From the NCBI GenBank assembly GCA_001897755.1, contig MKUJ01000001.1, positions 434,371 to 498,370 on the forward strand: DNA of 64,000 bases, given 5' to 3'. The stretch is from Afipia sp. 64-13. GTDB lineage: Bacteria > Pseudomonadota > Alphaproteobacteria > Rhizobiales > Xanthobacteraceae. The notes under the pieces are model-generated. The model ran no database searches. It saw only the letters and a program-made list of their open reading frames with translations, and had not been told where the DNA came from. Both the position numbers and the translations under genes were made by a program. Shown here one piece after another: positions 18,423-27,509 of this stretch (its first letter is position 1; each line of letters begins with the position of its first letter).

Positions 18423-19028
18423 TCAGAGCTTCTCGGCGACCGGCGACACCATCGTCTTTTCGATGGCGGGGATGTCCTTCGCGGCCTTGCGCAGTTTCGG
18501 CACGATATCCTCGACGCGGTCGGCGGTGAGGACGTCGACCGAGAGGTTCGGCCGAATGAAGTGGGTGTGGCGCATATGGGAGATAAGCGCCAGCAGCGGA
18601 TTCCAGAAACGCGCGATGTTGGCGACCAGGATCGGCTTGCTATGGCGTCCGAGCTGCGCCCAGGTCATTTGCTCGACCAGCTCTTCCAGCGTGCCGACGC
18701 CGCCGGGCAGAGCGACGAACGCGTCCGAGCGCTCGAACATCAGTTGCTTGCGCTCGTGCATGTCCTTGGTGACGATCATCTCCTGCGCGCGCACCAGCGC
18801 ATGTTCCCGCGTGGTGAGGAAGTCGGGGATGATGCCGGTCACCTTGCCGCCATGGTCGAGCACGCCGTTGGCGACCGCGCCCATCAGGCCGATCGAGCCG
18901 CCGCCATAGACGAGGCCGATGCCTTCTTCGGCGAGGATCTTGCCGAAGGTGCTGGCGGCCTGGATGAATTGAGGGTCGGTCCCGGGACCGGAACCGCAGT
19001 AGACACAGACAGTCTTAATACCATTCAT
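18423..19028 (-). CDS. LOG family protein (Rossmann-fold nucleotide hydrolase)
   Basis: The 201-residue product has VCVYCGSGPGTDP, LVYGGGSIGLMGAVANG and the family signature PGGVGTLEELVEQMTWAQLG with catalytic Arg/Glu around MHERKQLM. LOG proteins split adenosine or cytokinin riboside monophosphates into free base and ribose 5-phosphate; the bacterial substrate is often unclear. It is divergent from the ABC exporter gene. The ATG at 19028 starts MNGIKTV; the long upstream open frame is a shadow of the ABC gene. Confidence 0.9.
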   Translation of the reverse strand: MNGIKTVCVYCGSGPGTDPQFIQAASTFGKILAEEGIGLVYGGGSIGLMGAVANGVLDHGGKVTGIIPDFLTTREHALVRAQEMIVTKDMHERKQLMFERSDAFVALPGGVGTLEELVEQMTWAQLGRHSKPILVANIARFWNPLLALISHMRHTHFIRPNLSVDVLTADRVEDIVPKLRKAAKDIPAIEKTMVSPVAEKL

Positions 19029-19217
19029 TGTTTTGATGTGGCATCGCGCCGCCGGGTCGTCAAGGCGAGGGGATTCTGCCTGCAAACCCGCGGCCGGGGG
19101 AAAAGATCGTCTCCGGATGGTGCGGAAATGCCGCGAACGCACTATATGATGGGAAATTGCTCCAATCAGAGAATGATTGTGCCTGCAACGCGTTGCGCTG
19201 CCCGCGCAGGATAACGA

Positions 19218-21191
19218 ATGGCCGAGACCGATACCGACCCCAATACCGCGCCGGCCGCCGATCCGGCCCTGTCCGCCGCCGACCTGAAGGCTGAACAGGC
19301 GTCCCTCACCGGGACGCTGGTTCATCTGTGGCCCTATATCTGGCCGGGCGAGCGCGCCGACCTGAAGATGCGGGTGGTGTGGTCGGTGCTGCTGCTGCTC
19401 GCTGCCAAGCTGGCGACGCTGGCGGTGCCGTTTACCTTCAAATGGGCGGTCGATGCGCTGACCGGAGCGGACACCGCGCCGGTGCAGGCTTCGAACTGGA
19501 CGCTGTGGCTGATTGCGTCGCCACTGATCATGACGCTGAGCTATGGCGGCATGCGCATCATGATGGCGGTGCTGACGCAGTGGCGCGACGGTCTGTTCGC
19601 CAAGGTGGCGATGCATGCGGTGCGCAAGATCGCCTACATGACGTTCGTCCACATGCACGAATTGTCGCTGCGCTTCCATCTGGAGCGCAAGACCGGCGGT
19701 CTCACCCGCGTGCTGGAGCGCGGCCGCACCGCGATCGAGACCATCGTGCGCATGGTGATCCTGCAGCTGGTGCCGACGCTGGTCGAGACGCTGCTCTTGA
19801 TGGGCGTGCTGCTCTATCAGTTCGATTGGCGCTATGTCGCCGTCACGCTGGCGACGGTGATCGTCTACATGTACTTCACCTATGTCGCGACCGAGTGGCG
19901 GATCGGCATCCGCCGCAAGATGAACGATTCCGACACCGAGGCGAACACCAAGGCGATCGACTCGCTGCTCAACTATGAGACGGTGAAGTATTTCGGCGCC
20001 GAAGAGCGCGAGGCGCAGCGCTACGACAAGTCGATGGCGCGTTACGAGGACGCCAGCGTCAAGACCTACACCTCGCTCGCCGTTCTCAACACCGGGCAGG
20101 CGATCATCTTCACCTTCGGCCTGACCGCGACCATGCTGATGTGCGCGTTCGGCATTCGCAACGGCACCAACACCGTCGGCGATTTCGTCATGGTCAACGC
20201 CATGATGATCCAGCTCTACCAGCCGCTGAATTTCATGGGCATGGTCTATCGCGAGATCAAGCAGGCGGTGATCGACATCGAGAAGATGTTCGGCGTGCTG
20301 TCGAAGAACCCGGAAGTGAAGGATCGCCCCGGCGCGCAGCCGCTGCGCGTCGATGCCGGCACGGTGCGCTTCGAGGATGTCCAGTTCCACTACGATCCGT
20401 CGCGGCCGATCCTCAAGGGCCTCAGCTTCGAGGTGCCGGCCGGCAAGACGGTCGCGATCGTCGGCCCGTCCGGCGCGGGAAAATCCACCATCTCGCGGCT
20501 GCTGTTCCGTCTCTATGATGTCAGCGGTGGCCGCATCACCGTCGACGGTCAGGACATCCGCGAGGTGACGCAGACCTCGCTGCGCGATTCCATCGGCATG
20601 GTGCCGCAGGATACCGTGCTGTTCAACGACACCATCCGCTACAATATCCGCTACGGCCGCTGGGACGCGAGCGACGCCGAGGTCGAGGCGGCGGCGAGCA
20701 TGGCGCAGATCGACGGCTTTATCCGCCGCTCGCCGATGGGCTATGAGACCGAGGTCGGCGAGCGCGGGCTCAAGCTGTCCGGCGGAGAGAAGCAGCGCGT
20801 GGCGATCGCCCGTACCATTCTCAAGGCGCCGCCGATCCTGGTGCTCGACGAGGCGACCTCGGCGCTCGACAGTCACACCGAGCAGGAGATCCAGAACGAG
20901 CTGGAGAAGGTGTCGCGCAATCGCACCTCGCTGGTGATCGCGCACCGGCTGTCCACCATTGTCGGGGCCGACGAGATCATCGTGCTCGATCAGGGCCGCA
21001 TCGCCGAGCGCGGCAGCCATGCGCAGCTTCTGGTCGCAGGCGGTCTCTATGCCAGCATGTGGAACAGGCAGCGCGAGGCCGAGGCCGCGCGCGAGAAGCT
21101 CGCGATGATCGACGACGAGAACGCCGCGCCCAACCGCGCGCCGCCGCCGGTCGACGATCCGCTGGCGACCCCCGCCGCCGCAGCGGAGTAG
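19218..21191 (+). CDS. ABC exporter, Atm1/HMT type
   Basis: The 657-residue half-transporter has about six membrane helices (residues 50-340) followed by an ATPase domain with Walker A GPSGAGKST, signature LSGGEKQRVAIAR, Walker B ILVLDEATSALD and the switch His in IAHRLSTI. MRIMMAVLTQWRDGLFAKV and the RGRTAIETIVRM segment are close to mitochondrial Atm1 and its bacterial homologues, which export glutathione-linked sulfur or metal compounds. The N- and C-termini are Ala/Pro-rich. Confidence 0.9.
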   Translation: MAETDTDPNTAPAADPALSAADLKAEQASLTGTLVHLWPYIWPGERADLKMRVVWSVLLLLAAKLATLAVPFTFKWAVDALTGADTAPVQASNWTLWLIASPLIMTLSYGGMRIMMAVLTQWRDGLFAKVAMHAVRKIAYMTFVHMHELSLRFHLERKTGGLTRVLERGRTAIETIVRMVILQLVPTLVETLLLMGVLLYQFDWRYVAVTLATVIVYMYFTYVATEWRIGIRRKMNDSDTEANTKAIDSLLNYETVKYFGAEEREAQRYDKSMARYEDASVKTYTSLAVLNTGQAIIFTFGLTATMLMCAFGIRNGTNTVGDFVMVNAMMIQLYQPLNFMGMVYREIKQAVIDIEKMFGVLSKNPEVKDRPGAQPLRVDAGTVRFEDVQFHYDPSRPILKGLSFEVPAGKTVAIVGPSGAGKSTISRLLFRLYDVSGGRITVDGQDIREVTQTSLRDSIGMVPQDTVLFNDTIRYNIRYGRWDASDAEVEAAASMAQIDGFIRRSPMGYETEVGERGLKLSGGEKQRVAIARTILKAPPILVLDEATSALDSHTEQEIQNELEKVSRNRTSLVIAHRLSTIVGADEIIVLDQGRIAERGSHAQLLVAGGLYASMWNRQREAEAAREKLAMIDDENAAPNRAPPPVDDPLATPAAAAE

Positions 21192-21242
21192 GGGCAACCC
21201 GGACGGAGTTGTTAGGCGTGGGGTAAGGGTTGTCGCGACTCT

Positions 21243-21301
21243 TGACCCTCTCTCCCCTTGTGGGAGAGGGTGGCTCGGCGAAGCCGAGCCGGGAGAGGGG
21301 C
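21243..21301. repeat. Left inverted repeat of the DUF559 unit
   Basis: Contains palindromes CTCTCCCCTTGTGGGAGAG and GGCTCGGCGAAGCCGAGCC in series, ending GGGAGAGGGG just before the DUF559 ATG. Confidence 0.8.
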
Positions 21302-21706
21302 ATGTCGATCAGTCACGCCAAGTCTCTTCGCAAATCGATGACCGATGCCGAATGGCGTCTGTGGTATCGGTTGCGAGCCCATCGACTAGAGGGCATCAAG
21401 TTCAAGCGTCAGGCTGTGATCGGGCGGTATATCGCTGACTTTGTCTGTTTCGAGCGTAAGCTGGTGATCGAAGTCGATGGTGGCCAGCACGACGGGAAGG
21501 ATTCTGACGTCGCACGTGACCGCTGGCTGGCTGATCAGGGGTTTCGTGTGGTGCGTTTCTGGAATAATGAAGTGCTGAACCAGACGGACGCTGTGCTTGA
21601 TCACATTCTCCAGGCTGTGAGCGATCCGGCTGACCCCTCTCCCGGCCCGCCGCTACGCGGCGCGCTACCCTCTCCCACAAGGGGAGAGGGGACCAAAAAT
21701 CGTTAG
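21302..21706 (+). CDS. DUF559 protein, Vsr-like endonuclease fold
   Basis: The 134-residue protein has a DUF559 core at about 5-105: [46 protein letters not shown] and [10 protein letters not shown]. Asp46, Glu57 and Asp59 stand where PD-(D/E)XK nucleases such as the mismatch nuclease Vsr place metal-binding residues, so DNA cleavage is plausible but unproven. The last ~24 residues ([19 protein letters not shown]) are encoded by the right palindromic repeat. An upstream in-frame ATG at 21230 would translate the left repeat as well; the ATG at 21302 gives the natural domain start. Confidence 0.85.
   Translation: MSISHAKSLRKSMTDAEWRLWYRLRAHRLEGIKFKRQAVIGRYIADFVCFERKLVIEVDGGQHDGKDSDVARDRWLADQGFRVVRFWNNEVLNQTDAVLDHILQAVSDPADPSPGPPLRGALPSPTRGEGTKNR
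21631..21692. repeat. Right inverted repeat of the DUF559 unit
   Basis: Inverted copy of the left repeat: a GC hairpin (CCGCCGCTACGCGGCG) then CCCTCTCCCACAAGGGGAG. It overlaps the C-terminal codons of the DUF559 gene and ends 28 bp before psd. Confidence 0.8.
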
Positions 21707-21719
21707 GGCCTTTCATTCG

Positions 21720-22418
21720 ATGTCCATCGTCAATTCCATCCGCGCGCAAATCCCGCCGATCCACGAGGAGGGCTATCCGTTCATCGGCGCCTTCGCGCTG
21801 GCGAGTCTGGTGCTGTTCTGGCTGTGGACGCCGCTCGGCTGGATCGGCTGCGTGCTCACGGTGTGGTGCGCGCTGTTCTTCCGCAATCCGGTGCGGGTGA
21901 CGCCGACCCGCGAGGGGCTTGTCGTCTCGCCGGCCGATGGCCGGGTCTCGATGATCGCGCCGGCGGTGCCGCCGGCCGAGATGGGGCTCGGCGACCAGCC
22001 GCTGCTGCGCATCTCCATCTTCATGAGTGTGTTCAACTGCCATGTGAACCGCAGCCCGGTCGCCGGCAAGATCGAACGCATCGCCTACCGGCCCGGCAAG
22101 TTCGTCAATGCCGAGCTCGACAAGGCCAGCGAGGATAACGAGCGCAACGCGCTGGTGATCGCGACTCCTGCGGGACGGATCGGCGTCGTGCAGATCGCGG
22201 GTCTGGTGGCGCGGCGCATCGTCTCCTTCGTGCGCGAGGGGCAGAGCGTGGCGGCGGGCGAACGTTTCGGTCTGATCCGGTTCGGCTCGCGGCTCGATGT
22301 CTATCTGCCGGAGGGCGGCAAGCCGCTGGTCGCCGTGGGCCAGACCGCGATCGCCGGCGAGACCGTGCTTGCCGATTTCCGGATCGGCGACGGCGGGCGG
22401 ACCTACCGCACCGATTAA
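21720..22418 (+). CDS. psd: Phosphatidylserine decarboxylase proenzyme
   Basis: Psd converts phosphatidylserine to phosphatidylethanolamine at the inner membrane using a pyruvoyl group formed by self-cleavage. The 232-residue short (type II) form has an N-terminal hydrophobic pair of segments, [24 protein letters not shown], and the cleavage site [13 protein letters not shown] near residue 190, where the Ser after Gly becomes the pyruvoyl group. It is followed by pssA, which makes its substrate. Confidence 0.95.
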   Translation: MSIVNSIRAQIPPIHEEGYPFIGAFALASLVLFWLWTPLGWIGCVLTVWCALFFRNPVRVTPTREGLVVSPADGRVSMIAPAVPPAEMGLGDQPLLRISIFMSVFNCHVNRSPVAGKIERIAYRPGKFVNAELDKASEDNERNALVIATPAGRIGVVQIAGLVARRIVSFVREGQSVAAGERFGLIRFGSRLDVYLPEGGKPLVAVGQTAIAGETVLADFRIGDGGRTYRTD

Positions 22419-22548
22419 CCTTTTCTCTGCGCCTCCACGACCTTCCGCCACATTGGCAGGGGCCGGCGAGGGGACTATGTAAGGAACGACAGGCGGCGCC
22501 GCGTTCGATCCGAAACCCGGCATGGCCGCTTCTTGAGGTGCCACCGCC

Positions 22549-23424
22549 ATGCGTTCCGACTCAGAGGTTTCCGATCCGCGCCGCCGCCGTTTTCGCCAGA
22601 TTCCGGTGCGCATGCTGGTGCCCAACGTCATCACGTTGCTGGCGATCTGCGCCGGTCTCACCGCGATCCGGCTCTCGATCGAGGGTCGCACCGAACTCGC
22701 GCTCGGCGCCATCGTGTTCGCCGCCGCGCTCGATGGCATCGACGGGCGCATCGCGCGCATGATCAAGGGCCAGTCGCGGTTCGGCGCCGAACTCGACAGC
22801 CTCGCCGATTTCGTCAATTTCGGTGTCGCGCCGGCTCTGATCCTGTATTTCTGGCAGCTTCACGATCTCAACAATGTCGGCTGGATCGCGGCGATGATCT
22901 TCGCCATCAGCGGCGGCCTGCGCCTCGCGCGCTTCAACGCCACTATGGACGATCCGAACAAGCCGCCATTCGCCGCGGGCTTCTTCACCGGCGTGCCGGC
23001 CCCGCTCGGAGCGATCTGCGCGCTGCTGCCGATGTACCTCGTCCTGATCGGCGGTCCGCAGTTTCCCGTCGCGCTGACCGCGATCTACGTGCTCGCCATC
23101 GCCTTCCTGATGGTGTCGCGCTTGCCGGTGTTTTCCGGCAAGACGATGGGTGGCCGGATTTCCTCCGACAAGGTGGTGCCGGTGGTGGTGTTCGTGGTGC
23201 TGTTCATTGCGGTGCTGATCAGCTACCCGTGGCACCTACTTAGCGCGGCCTCCATCATCTATCTGTGCTGCCTGCCGGTTGGCTGGATGTCGTATCGCGA
23301 GCAGCAGCGGCGCTACAATCTGGAGATGGCGAATGCGGCCGCGGCCGATGGTGGCGCCGCGGCCTCCTCCTCCTACGTGCCGCCGGCATCCGAGGGCGAC
23401 GACCGCCCGCCGCACCTGCATTGA
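22549..23424 (+). CDS. pssA: CDP-diacylglycerol-serine O-phosphatidyltransferase
   Basis: The 291-residue membrane enzyme carries the CDP-alcohol phosphotransferase motif D-G-x-D-G-x-x-A-R...G-x-x-x-D-x-x-x-D (DGIDGRIARMIKG then AELDSLADF) near residues 63-90, followed by about six membrane helices. It makes phosphatidylserine from CDP-diacylglycerol and serine, feeding Psd just upstream. The C-terminal ~35 residues are Ala/Ser-rich and probably disordered. The start at 22549 (MRSDSEVSDPRRRRF) gives a basic N-terminus as usual. Confidence 0.95.
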   Translation: MRSDSEVSDPRRRRFRQIPVRMLVPNVITLLAICAGLTAIRLSIEGRTELALGAIVFAAALDGIDGRIARMIKGQSRFGAELDSLADFVNFGVAPALILYFWQLHDLNNVGWIAAMIFAISGGLRLARFNATMDDPNKPPFAAGFFTGVPAPLGAICALLPMYLVLIGGPQFPVALTAIYVLAIAFLMVSRLPVFSGKTMGGRISSDKVVPVVVFVVLFIAVLISYPWHLLSAASIIYLCCLPVGWMSYREQQRRYNLEMANAAAADGGAAASSSYVPPASEGDDRPPHLH

Positions 23425-23666
23425 TTCGCTGACTGTATCGGCTGCGTGCCTTGCCTGACCGGGCAGTGCGTGCGGTTCGGTATGGTTAGCAAATGGTTGA
23501 CGCCGCCAAAGGCCGGCCTCGTACGGCAAATCGCCCCCGGCGACGCCGCGCGGCGGCGGTTTTTCGGATTGGCAATTCAATAACCTTTACGCAAATTTCA
23601 TCGCGCCGACGCTAGGGTTTCCGGAACCGGCTCAGAATGGCCGGTTCGTACGCGTCGGAGTGTTCC

Positions 23667-24440
23667 ATGGATATCACCACCAGTATCGGTCTGGTTATCG
23701 GCACGATCGTGATCATCGCGATGGTCTTCATGGGGGGCGATCTCCACATGTTCATCAGCGAACATGCGATGATCATCATTTTCGGCGGCTCGTTTTCCGC
23801 CACGCTCATTCGCTTTCCGCTGGTGTCGATCCTTCACGGCCTGCCGCTGGGGGCGAAATTCGCCTTCACCATGAGCCGTTCCACCCCGCGCAGCCTGGTC
23901 GACGAGCTGGCCGGCATCGCCGAAGTCGCCCGCAAGCAGGGCCCGGTCGGCCTGGAAAAGGTCGAGACCGACGATCCTTTCCTGGCGAAAGGCATCCGCT
24001 ACGTCGCCGACGGCTACGACCTGGATTTCATTCGCGACAATCTCGAGCGCGACCGCGACAATTTCCTCATGCACCTCGATGAGGGCAGCAAGATCTACCG
24101 CGCCATCGGCGATTGCGCCCCGGCGTTCGGCATGATCGGCACCCTGATCGGCATGGTGCAGATGTTCGCCAACATGACCGACCCCTCCAAGCTCGGCCCG
24201 TTCATGGCGACCGCGCTGCTGGCGACGCTGTACGGCGCGCTGGTGGCGAACCTGTTCTGTCTGCCGATCGCCGACAAGCTGCATGGCAAGCTGCTCGACG
24301 AGGAGACCAACCGCACCATCATCATCGACGGCATCCTGATGATCCGCGACGCCAAGAGCCCGACTTTGGTGCGCGAGATGCTGCTGGCCTATCTGCCGGA
24401 GAAGCACCGCCATGAGGAAGGCGAGCCGGTGCCGGCCTGA
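23667..24440 (+). CDS. MotA-type proton channel subunit
   Basis: The 257-residue protein has paired helices at the N-terminus (TTSIGLVIGTIVIIAMVFM and MIIIFGGSFSATLI), a cytoplasmic loop, then two more helices with APAFGMIGTLIGMVQMF and TALLATLYGALVANLFCLPIADKL, matching MotA/TolQ/ExbB. With its MotB partner it would form an ion-driven stator in the inner membrane. The context is lipid synthesis (psd-pssA) upstream and potassium uptake downstream, with no flagellar gene in the window, so it could be a flagellar stator encoded away from the main cluster or a non-flagellar motor. Confidence 0.85.
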   Translation: MDITTSIGLVIGTIVIIAMVFMGGDLHMFISEHAMIIIFGGSFSATLIRFPLVSILHGLPLGAKFAFTMSRSTPRSLVDELAGIAEVARKQGPVGLEKVETDDPFLAKGIRYVADGYDLDFIRDNLERDRDNFLMHLDEGSKIYRAIGDCAPAFGMIGTLIGMVQMFANMTDPSKLGPFMATALLATLYGALVANLFCLPIADKLHGKLLDEETNRTIIIDGILMIRDAKSPTLVREMLLAYLPEKHRHEEGEPVPA

Positions 24441-24473
24441 CCGGCGGCTTGACCAGGATTCGGGGACGGGGCG

Positions 24474-25304
24474 ATGGCCAAGAAGAAACGGGGCGACGCG
24501 CACGGCGGAGGACACGGCTGGTTCGTGACCTTTGCCGATCTCATGGGCCTGATGATGAGCTTCTTCGTCATGCTGGTGGCGTTCTCCAATCAGGATCAGC
24601 AAAAGCTCAAGATCGTCGCCGGCTCGATGCGCGAGGCGTTCGGCGTGCAGACCGAGTCGCGCTTTTCCGGCGTGCTGGAGACCGACGGCCTGCCGACCCG
24701 CCCCAAGCTGAAGAACGTCGATCACATCCCGCCCGAGGAAGCCTCCAACACCCCGTCGCCCGACCAGCATGACAACGGCAAGATCGCCGGCGCGCGGCTC
24801 AAGACCGATCGCGAATTCGCTCTGGCCTCCGCCTCGCTGCGTCAGGCGCTGCAGGACATGCCGGAAATGACCGAGCTGTCCAAGCACATCATGTTCGAGG
24901 AAACCAAGGAGGGCCTGAACCTCGAGATCGTCGATCAGGACGGCCGTTCGATGTTCGCCGACGGCTCGCGTCAGCCCTACGAGCGCACCCGCATGCTGAT
25001 CAGCCGCCTGGCCAAGCCGCTGCGCCAGTCGCCGCTGCGGGTGGCGATCACCGGCCATACCTCGTCGAACTTCACCCGCGCGCGCTCCGATTACGACGCC
25101 TTCGACCTCTCGGCCGACCGTGCCAATGCGGTGCGCCAGATTCTGGAGCGGGAAGGGCTGCCGCCGTCTCATATCTTCGCGGTGTCCGGCAAGGCCGATA
25201 CCCAGCCGCTTTTTCCGGATGACCCGACGCTGGCCGCCAACCGCCGCGTCACCATCACTTTGATGCGGGAAGACCCGGCATTGCCGCCGAATCTGCGACC
25301 CTGA
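24474..25304 (+). CDS. MotB-type stator protein with OmpA-like domain
   Basis: The 276-residue product has a single N-terminal helix with the proton-accepting Asp (VTFADLMGLMMSFFVMLVAF), a linker rich in Pro/Asn at 70-110, and a C-terminal OmpA/MotB peptidoglycan-binding domain (GHTSSNF, FDLSADRANAVRQIL, PTLAANRRVTI). It starts 33 bp after the MotA-like gene and forms an operon with it. The Asp and the peptidoglycan-binding domain are both intact, so it should work as a stator. Confidence 0.88.
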   Translation: MAKKKRGDAHGGGHGWFVTFADLMGLMMSFFVMLVAFSNQDQQKLKIVAGSMREAFGVQTESRFSGVLETDGLPTRPKLKNVDHIPPEEASNTPSPDQHDNGKIAGARLKTDREFALASASLRQALQDMPEMTELSKHIMFEETKEGLNLEIVDQDGRSMFADGSRQPYERTRMLISRLAKPLRQSPLRVAITGHTSSNFTRARSDYDAFDLSADRANAVRQILEREGLPPSHIFAVSGKADTQPLFPDDPTLAANRRVTITLMREDPALPPNLRP

Positions 25305-25452
25305 GGCGGCTGTTTGCTGGCTTATTAAAATACCTTTCAAGTCCTAAAGTTGCTGTCCGACGTGTGGGAAACCGCGAAACCCGGTGCTATACGTCCGCGC
25401 CCCGGAGGCATGCTCCGGGACCCAAACGGACTTCAGGACACTTTCCAGCATC

Positions 25453-27387
25453 ATGACTGCCAGCGATACATCCGCCGAACCTCAGGACGAGCAGGCCTTA
25501 CCCGCGACCGACTCTCCCGGCGAACATGCTTCGCCCGCAGGGTTCTGGGGGCTGACCCTCGGCAGCATCGGCGTCGTGTTCGGCGACATCGGCACCAGTC
25601 CGCTTTATGCGTTCCGCGAGGCGGTGCGCGGTGCCGCCGGCACCGGTGAGGTGACGCGGCCGATCGTGCTCGGCGTGCTGTCGCTGATCCTGTGGGCGCT
25701 GTTTGTCGTGGTCACCGCCAAATACGTTCTGCTGCTGCTGCGCGCCGACAACAAGGGCGAGGGCGGCACGCTGTCGCTGATGGCGCTCGGCCGGCGCGCC
25801 ATGGGCCGCAATTCGCGGCTGCTGCTGGTGCTGGGCGTGGTCGGCGCGGCGATGTTCCTCGGCGATTCGATGATCACCCCGGCGATCTCGGTGCTGTCGG
25901 CGGTCGAAGGCCTCAAGCTCGCGGCCCCGGGCCTCGAACATTATGTCGTGCTGCTGACGGTGCTGATCCTTGTCGCCTTGTTCGCGGTGCAGAGCAGCGG
26001 CACGACGCGGATCGCGGCGGCGTTCGGCCCGGTGATGATTACCTGGTTCACCGCCATCGCCATTCTCGGCGCCATGCACATCGCCGACGATCCGACGGTG
26101 CTGGCCGCGATCAATCCGTATTACGCGATCACCTTCATGATGACGCATGGCGAACTGGGACTGGTCGCGCTCGGCGCGGTGTTCCTGGCGGTGACCGGTG
26201 GCGAGGCGCTCTACGCCGATCTCGGCCATTTCGGCCGCAAGCCGATCCAGTCGGCCTGGATGTTCTTCGTGCTGCCCGCGCTGCTGATCAATTATTTCGG
26301 ACAGGGCGCGCTGGTGCTGGCGCATCCGGCGGCGATCGAGAACACGTTCTATTCGCTGGCGCCCGAAGCCGTGCTGCTGCCGCTGGTGGTGCTGGCGACC
26401 GCCGCCACCGTGATCGCGAGCCAGGCGGTGATCACCGGCGCGTTCTCGCTGACGCGGCAGGCGGTGCAGCTTGGCCTGCTGCCGCGTTTCGAGGTCCGCT
26501 TCACCTCCGAGGTTCACGCCGGGCAGATCTATCTGCCGCGTGTCAACACGCTGCTCCTGATCGGCGTGCTGCTGCTGGTGCTGATGTTCCGCACATCCAG
26601 CGGTCTGGCCTCGGCCTACGGCATCGCGGTTTCCACCACCATGGTGGCCGACGGCATCATGGGCTTCATCGTGGTGTGGAAGCTGTGGAACTGGCGCGCG
26701 GCGACCGCCGCCGCGCTGATCGTGCCGCTGGTGTTCGTCGATCTGTCGTTCTTCACCGCCAATCTGCTCAAGCTGTTCGAAGGCGCGTGGGTGCCGCTGC
26801 TGTTCGGCATCATCGTGATGGTGCTGATCTGGACCTGGCGGCGCGGCGCCGCCATCCTTCTCAACAAGACGCGACGCACCGAGGTGCCGCTGCGCGATCT
26901 GATCAAGAGTCTGGAAAAGCGGCCGCCGCATATCGTCAAGGGCACCGCCGTGTTCCTGACCAGCGACCGCGAATACACCCCGACCGCGCTGCTGCATAAC
27001 CTCAAGCACAACAAGGTGCTGCACGAGCACAACGTCATTCTGACCATCAACACCGCGCAGACCCCGCGGGTCGATCTGCTCGATCGCGTGCAATATGAGA
27101 GCATCAGCGAGCGGTTTGCGACCGTTCAGCTCAATTTCGGCTTCATGGAGCAGCCGAACGTGCCGAAGGCGCTGGCGATCGCGCGCAAGCTTGGCTGGCA
27201 GTTCGACATCATGTCGACCTCGTTCTTCGTTTCGCGCCGCTCGCTCAAGCCGGCCGCGCAATCCGGGATGCCGAGGTGGCAGGATCACCTGTTCATCGCC
27301 ATGAGCAAATCGGCCAACGACGCCACCGATTACTTCCAGATCCCGACCGGCCGCGTCGTGGAAGTGGGAACCCAGGTCACAATCTAG
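25453..27387 (+). CDS. kup: Low-affinity potassium uptake protein Kup (copy 1)
   Basis: Kup imports K+ with protons across the inner membrane. The 644-residue protein has the N-terminal [22 protein letters not shown] signature, about twelve helices, and a cytoplasmic C-terminal domain ending [12 protein letters not shown]. The ATG at 25453 gives a ~30-residue acidic leader; an earlier ATG at 25384 is less likely. A closely similar copy follows 122 bp downstream, pointing to tandem duplication. Confidence 0.95.
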   Translation: MTASDTSAEPQDEQALPATDSPGEHASPAGFWGLTLGSIGVVFGDIGTSPLYAFREAVRGAAGTGEVTRPIVLGVLSLILWALFVVVTAKYVLLLLRADNKGEGGTLSLMALGRRAMGRNSRLLLVLGVVGAAMFLGDSMITPAISVLSAVEGLKLAAPGLEHYVVLLTVLILVALFAVQSSGTTRIAAAFGPVMITWFTAIAILGAMHIADDPTVLAAINPYYAITFMMTHGELGLVALGAVFLAVTGGEALYADLGHFGRKPIQSAWMFFVLPALLINYFGQGALVLAHPAAIENTFYSLAPEAVLLPLVVLATAATVIASQAVITGAFSLTRQAVQLGLLPRFEVRFTSEVHAGQIYLPRVNTLLLIGVLLLVLMFRTSSGLASAYGIAVSTTMVADGIMGFIVVWKLWNWRAATAAALIVPLVFVDLSFFTANLLKLFEGAWVPLLFGIIVMVLIWTWRRGAAILLNKTRRTEVPLRDLIKSLEKRPPHIVKGTAVFLTSDREYTPTALLHNLKHNKVLHEHNVILTINTAQTPRVDLLDRVQYESISERFATVQLNFGFMEQPNVPKALAIARKLGWQFDIMSTSFFVSRRSLKPAAQSGMPRWQDHLFIAMSKSANDATDYFQIPTGRVVEVGTQVTI

Positions 27388-27509
27388 ATTTTCAAATAAA
27401 GACCTGATTTTTCGGCGTTTTTATCAAGTATCCGGCTCTTGCAAACGTATGGGGGCGGGCGTATAGGCCTGCGCCGCTGCCATCTGCGCAACGCAAGCGA
27501 GGCCTTTCC

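Larger units (their letters stand above)
21243..21692 (+). mobile_element. Candidate element: DUF559 gene between inverted palindromic repeats
   Basis: A ~58-bp repeat at 21243-21300 and its imperfect inverted copy at 21633-21692 bracket a single DUF559 gene. The right copy lies inside the 3' end of the gene. Both carry CCTCTCCC and CTTGTGGGAG blocks plus a second GC-rich hairpin. The arrangement is seen directly; that the unit moves, or moved, is inference. No target-site duplication was identified with confidence. Confidence 0.5.

Noticed and set aside
18423..21197. A 924-codon open frame on the minus strand ending with the LOG gene
   Set aside because: Its upstream two thirds is the antisense shadow of the ABC exporter gene, rich in His/Arg/Asp and without domains. 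Only the 201-residue LOG part from 19028 is real.
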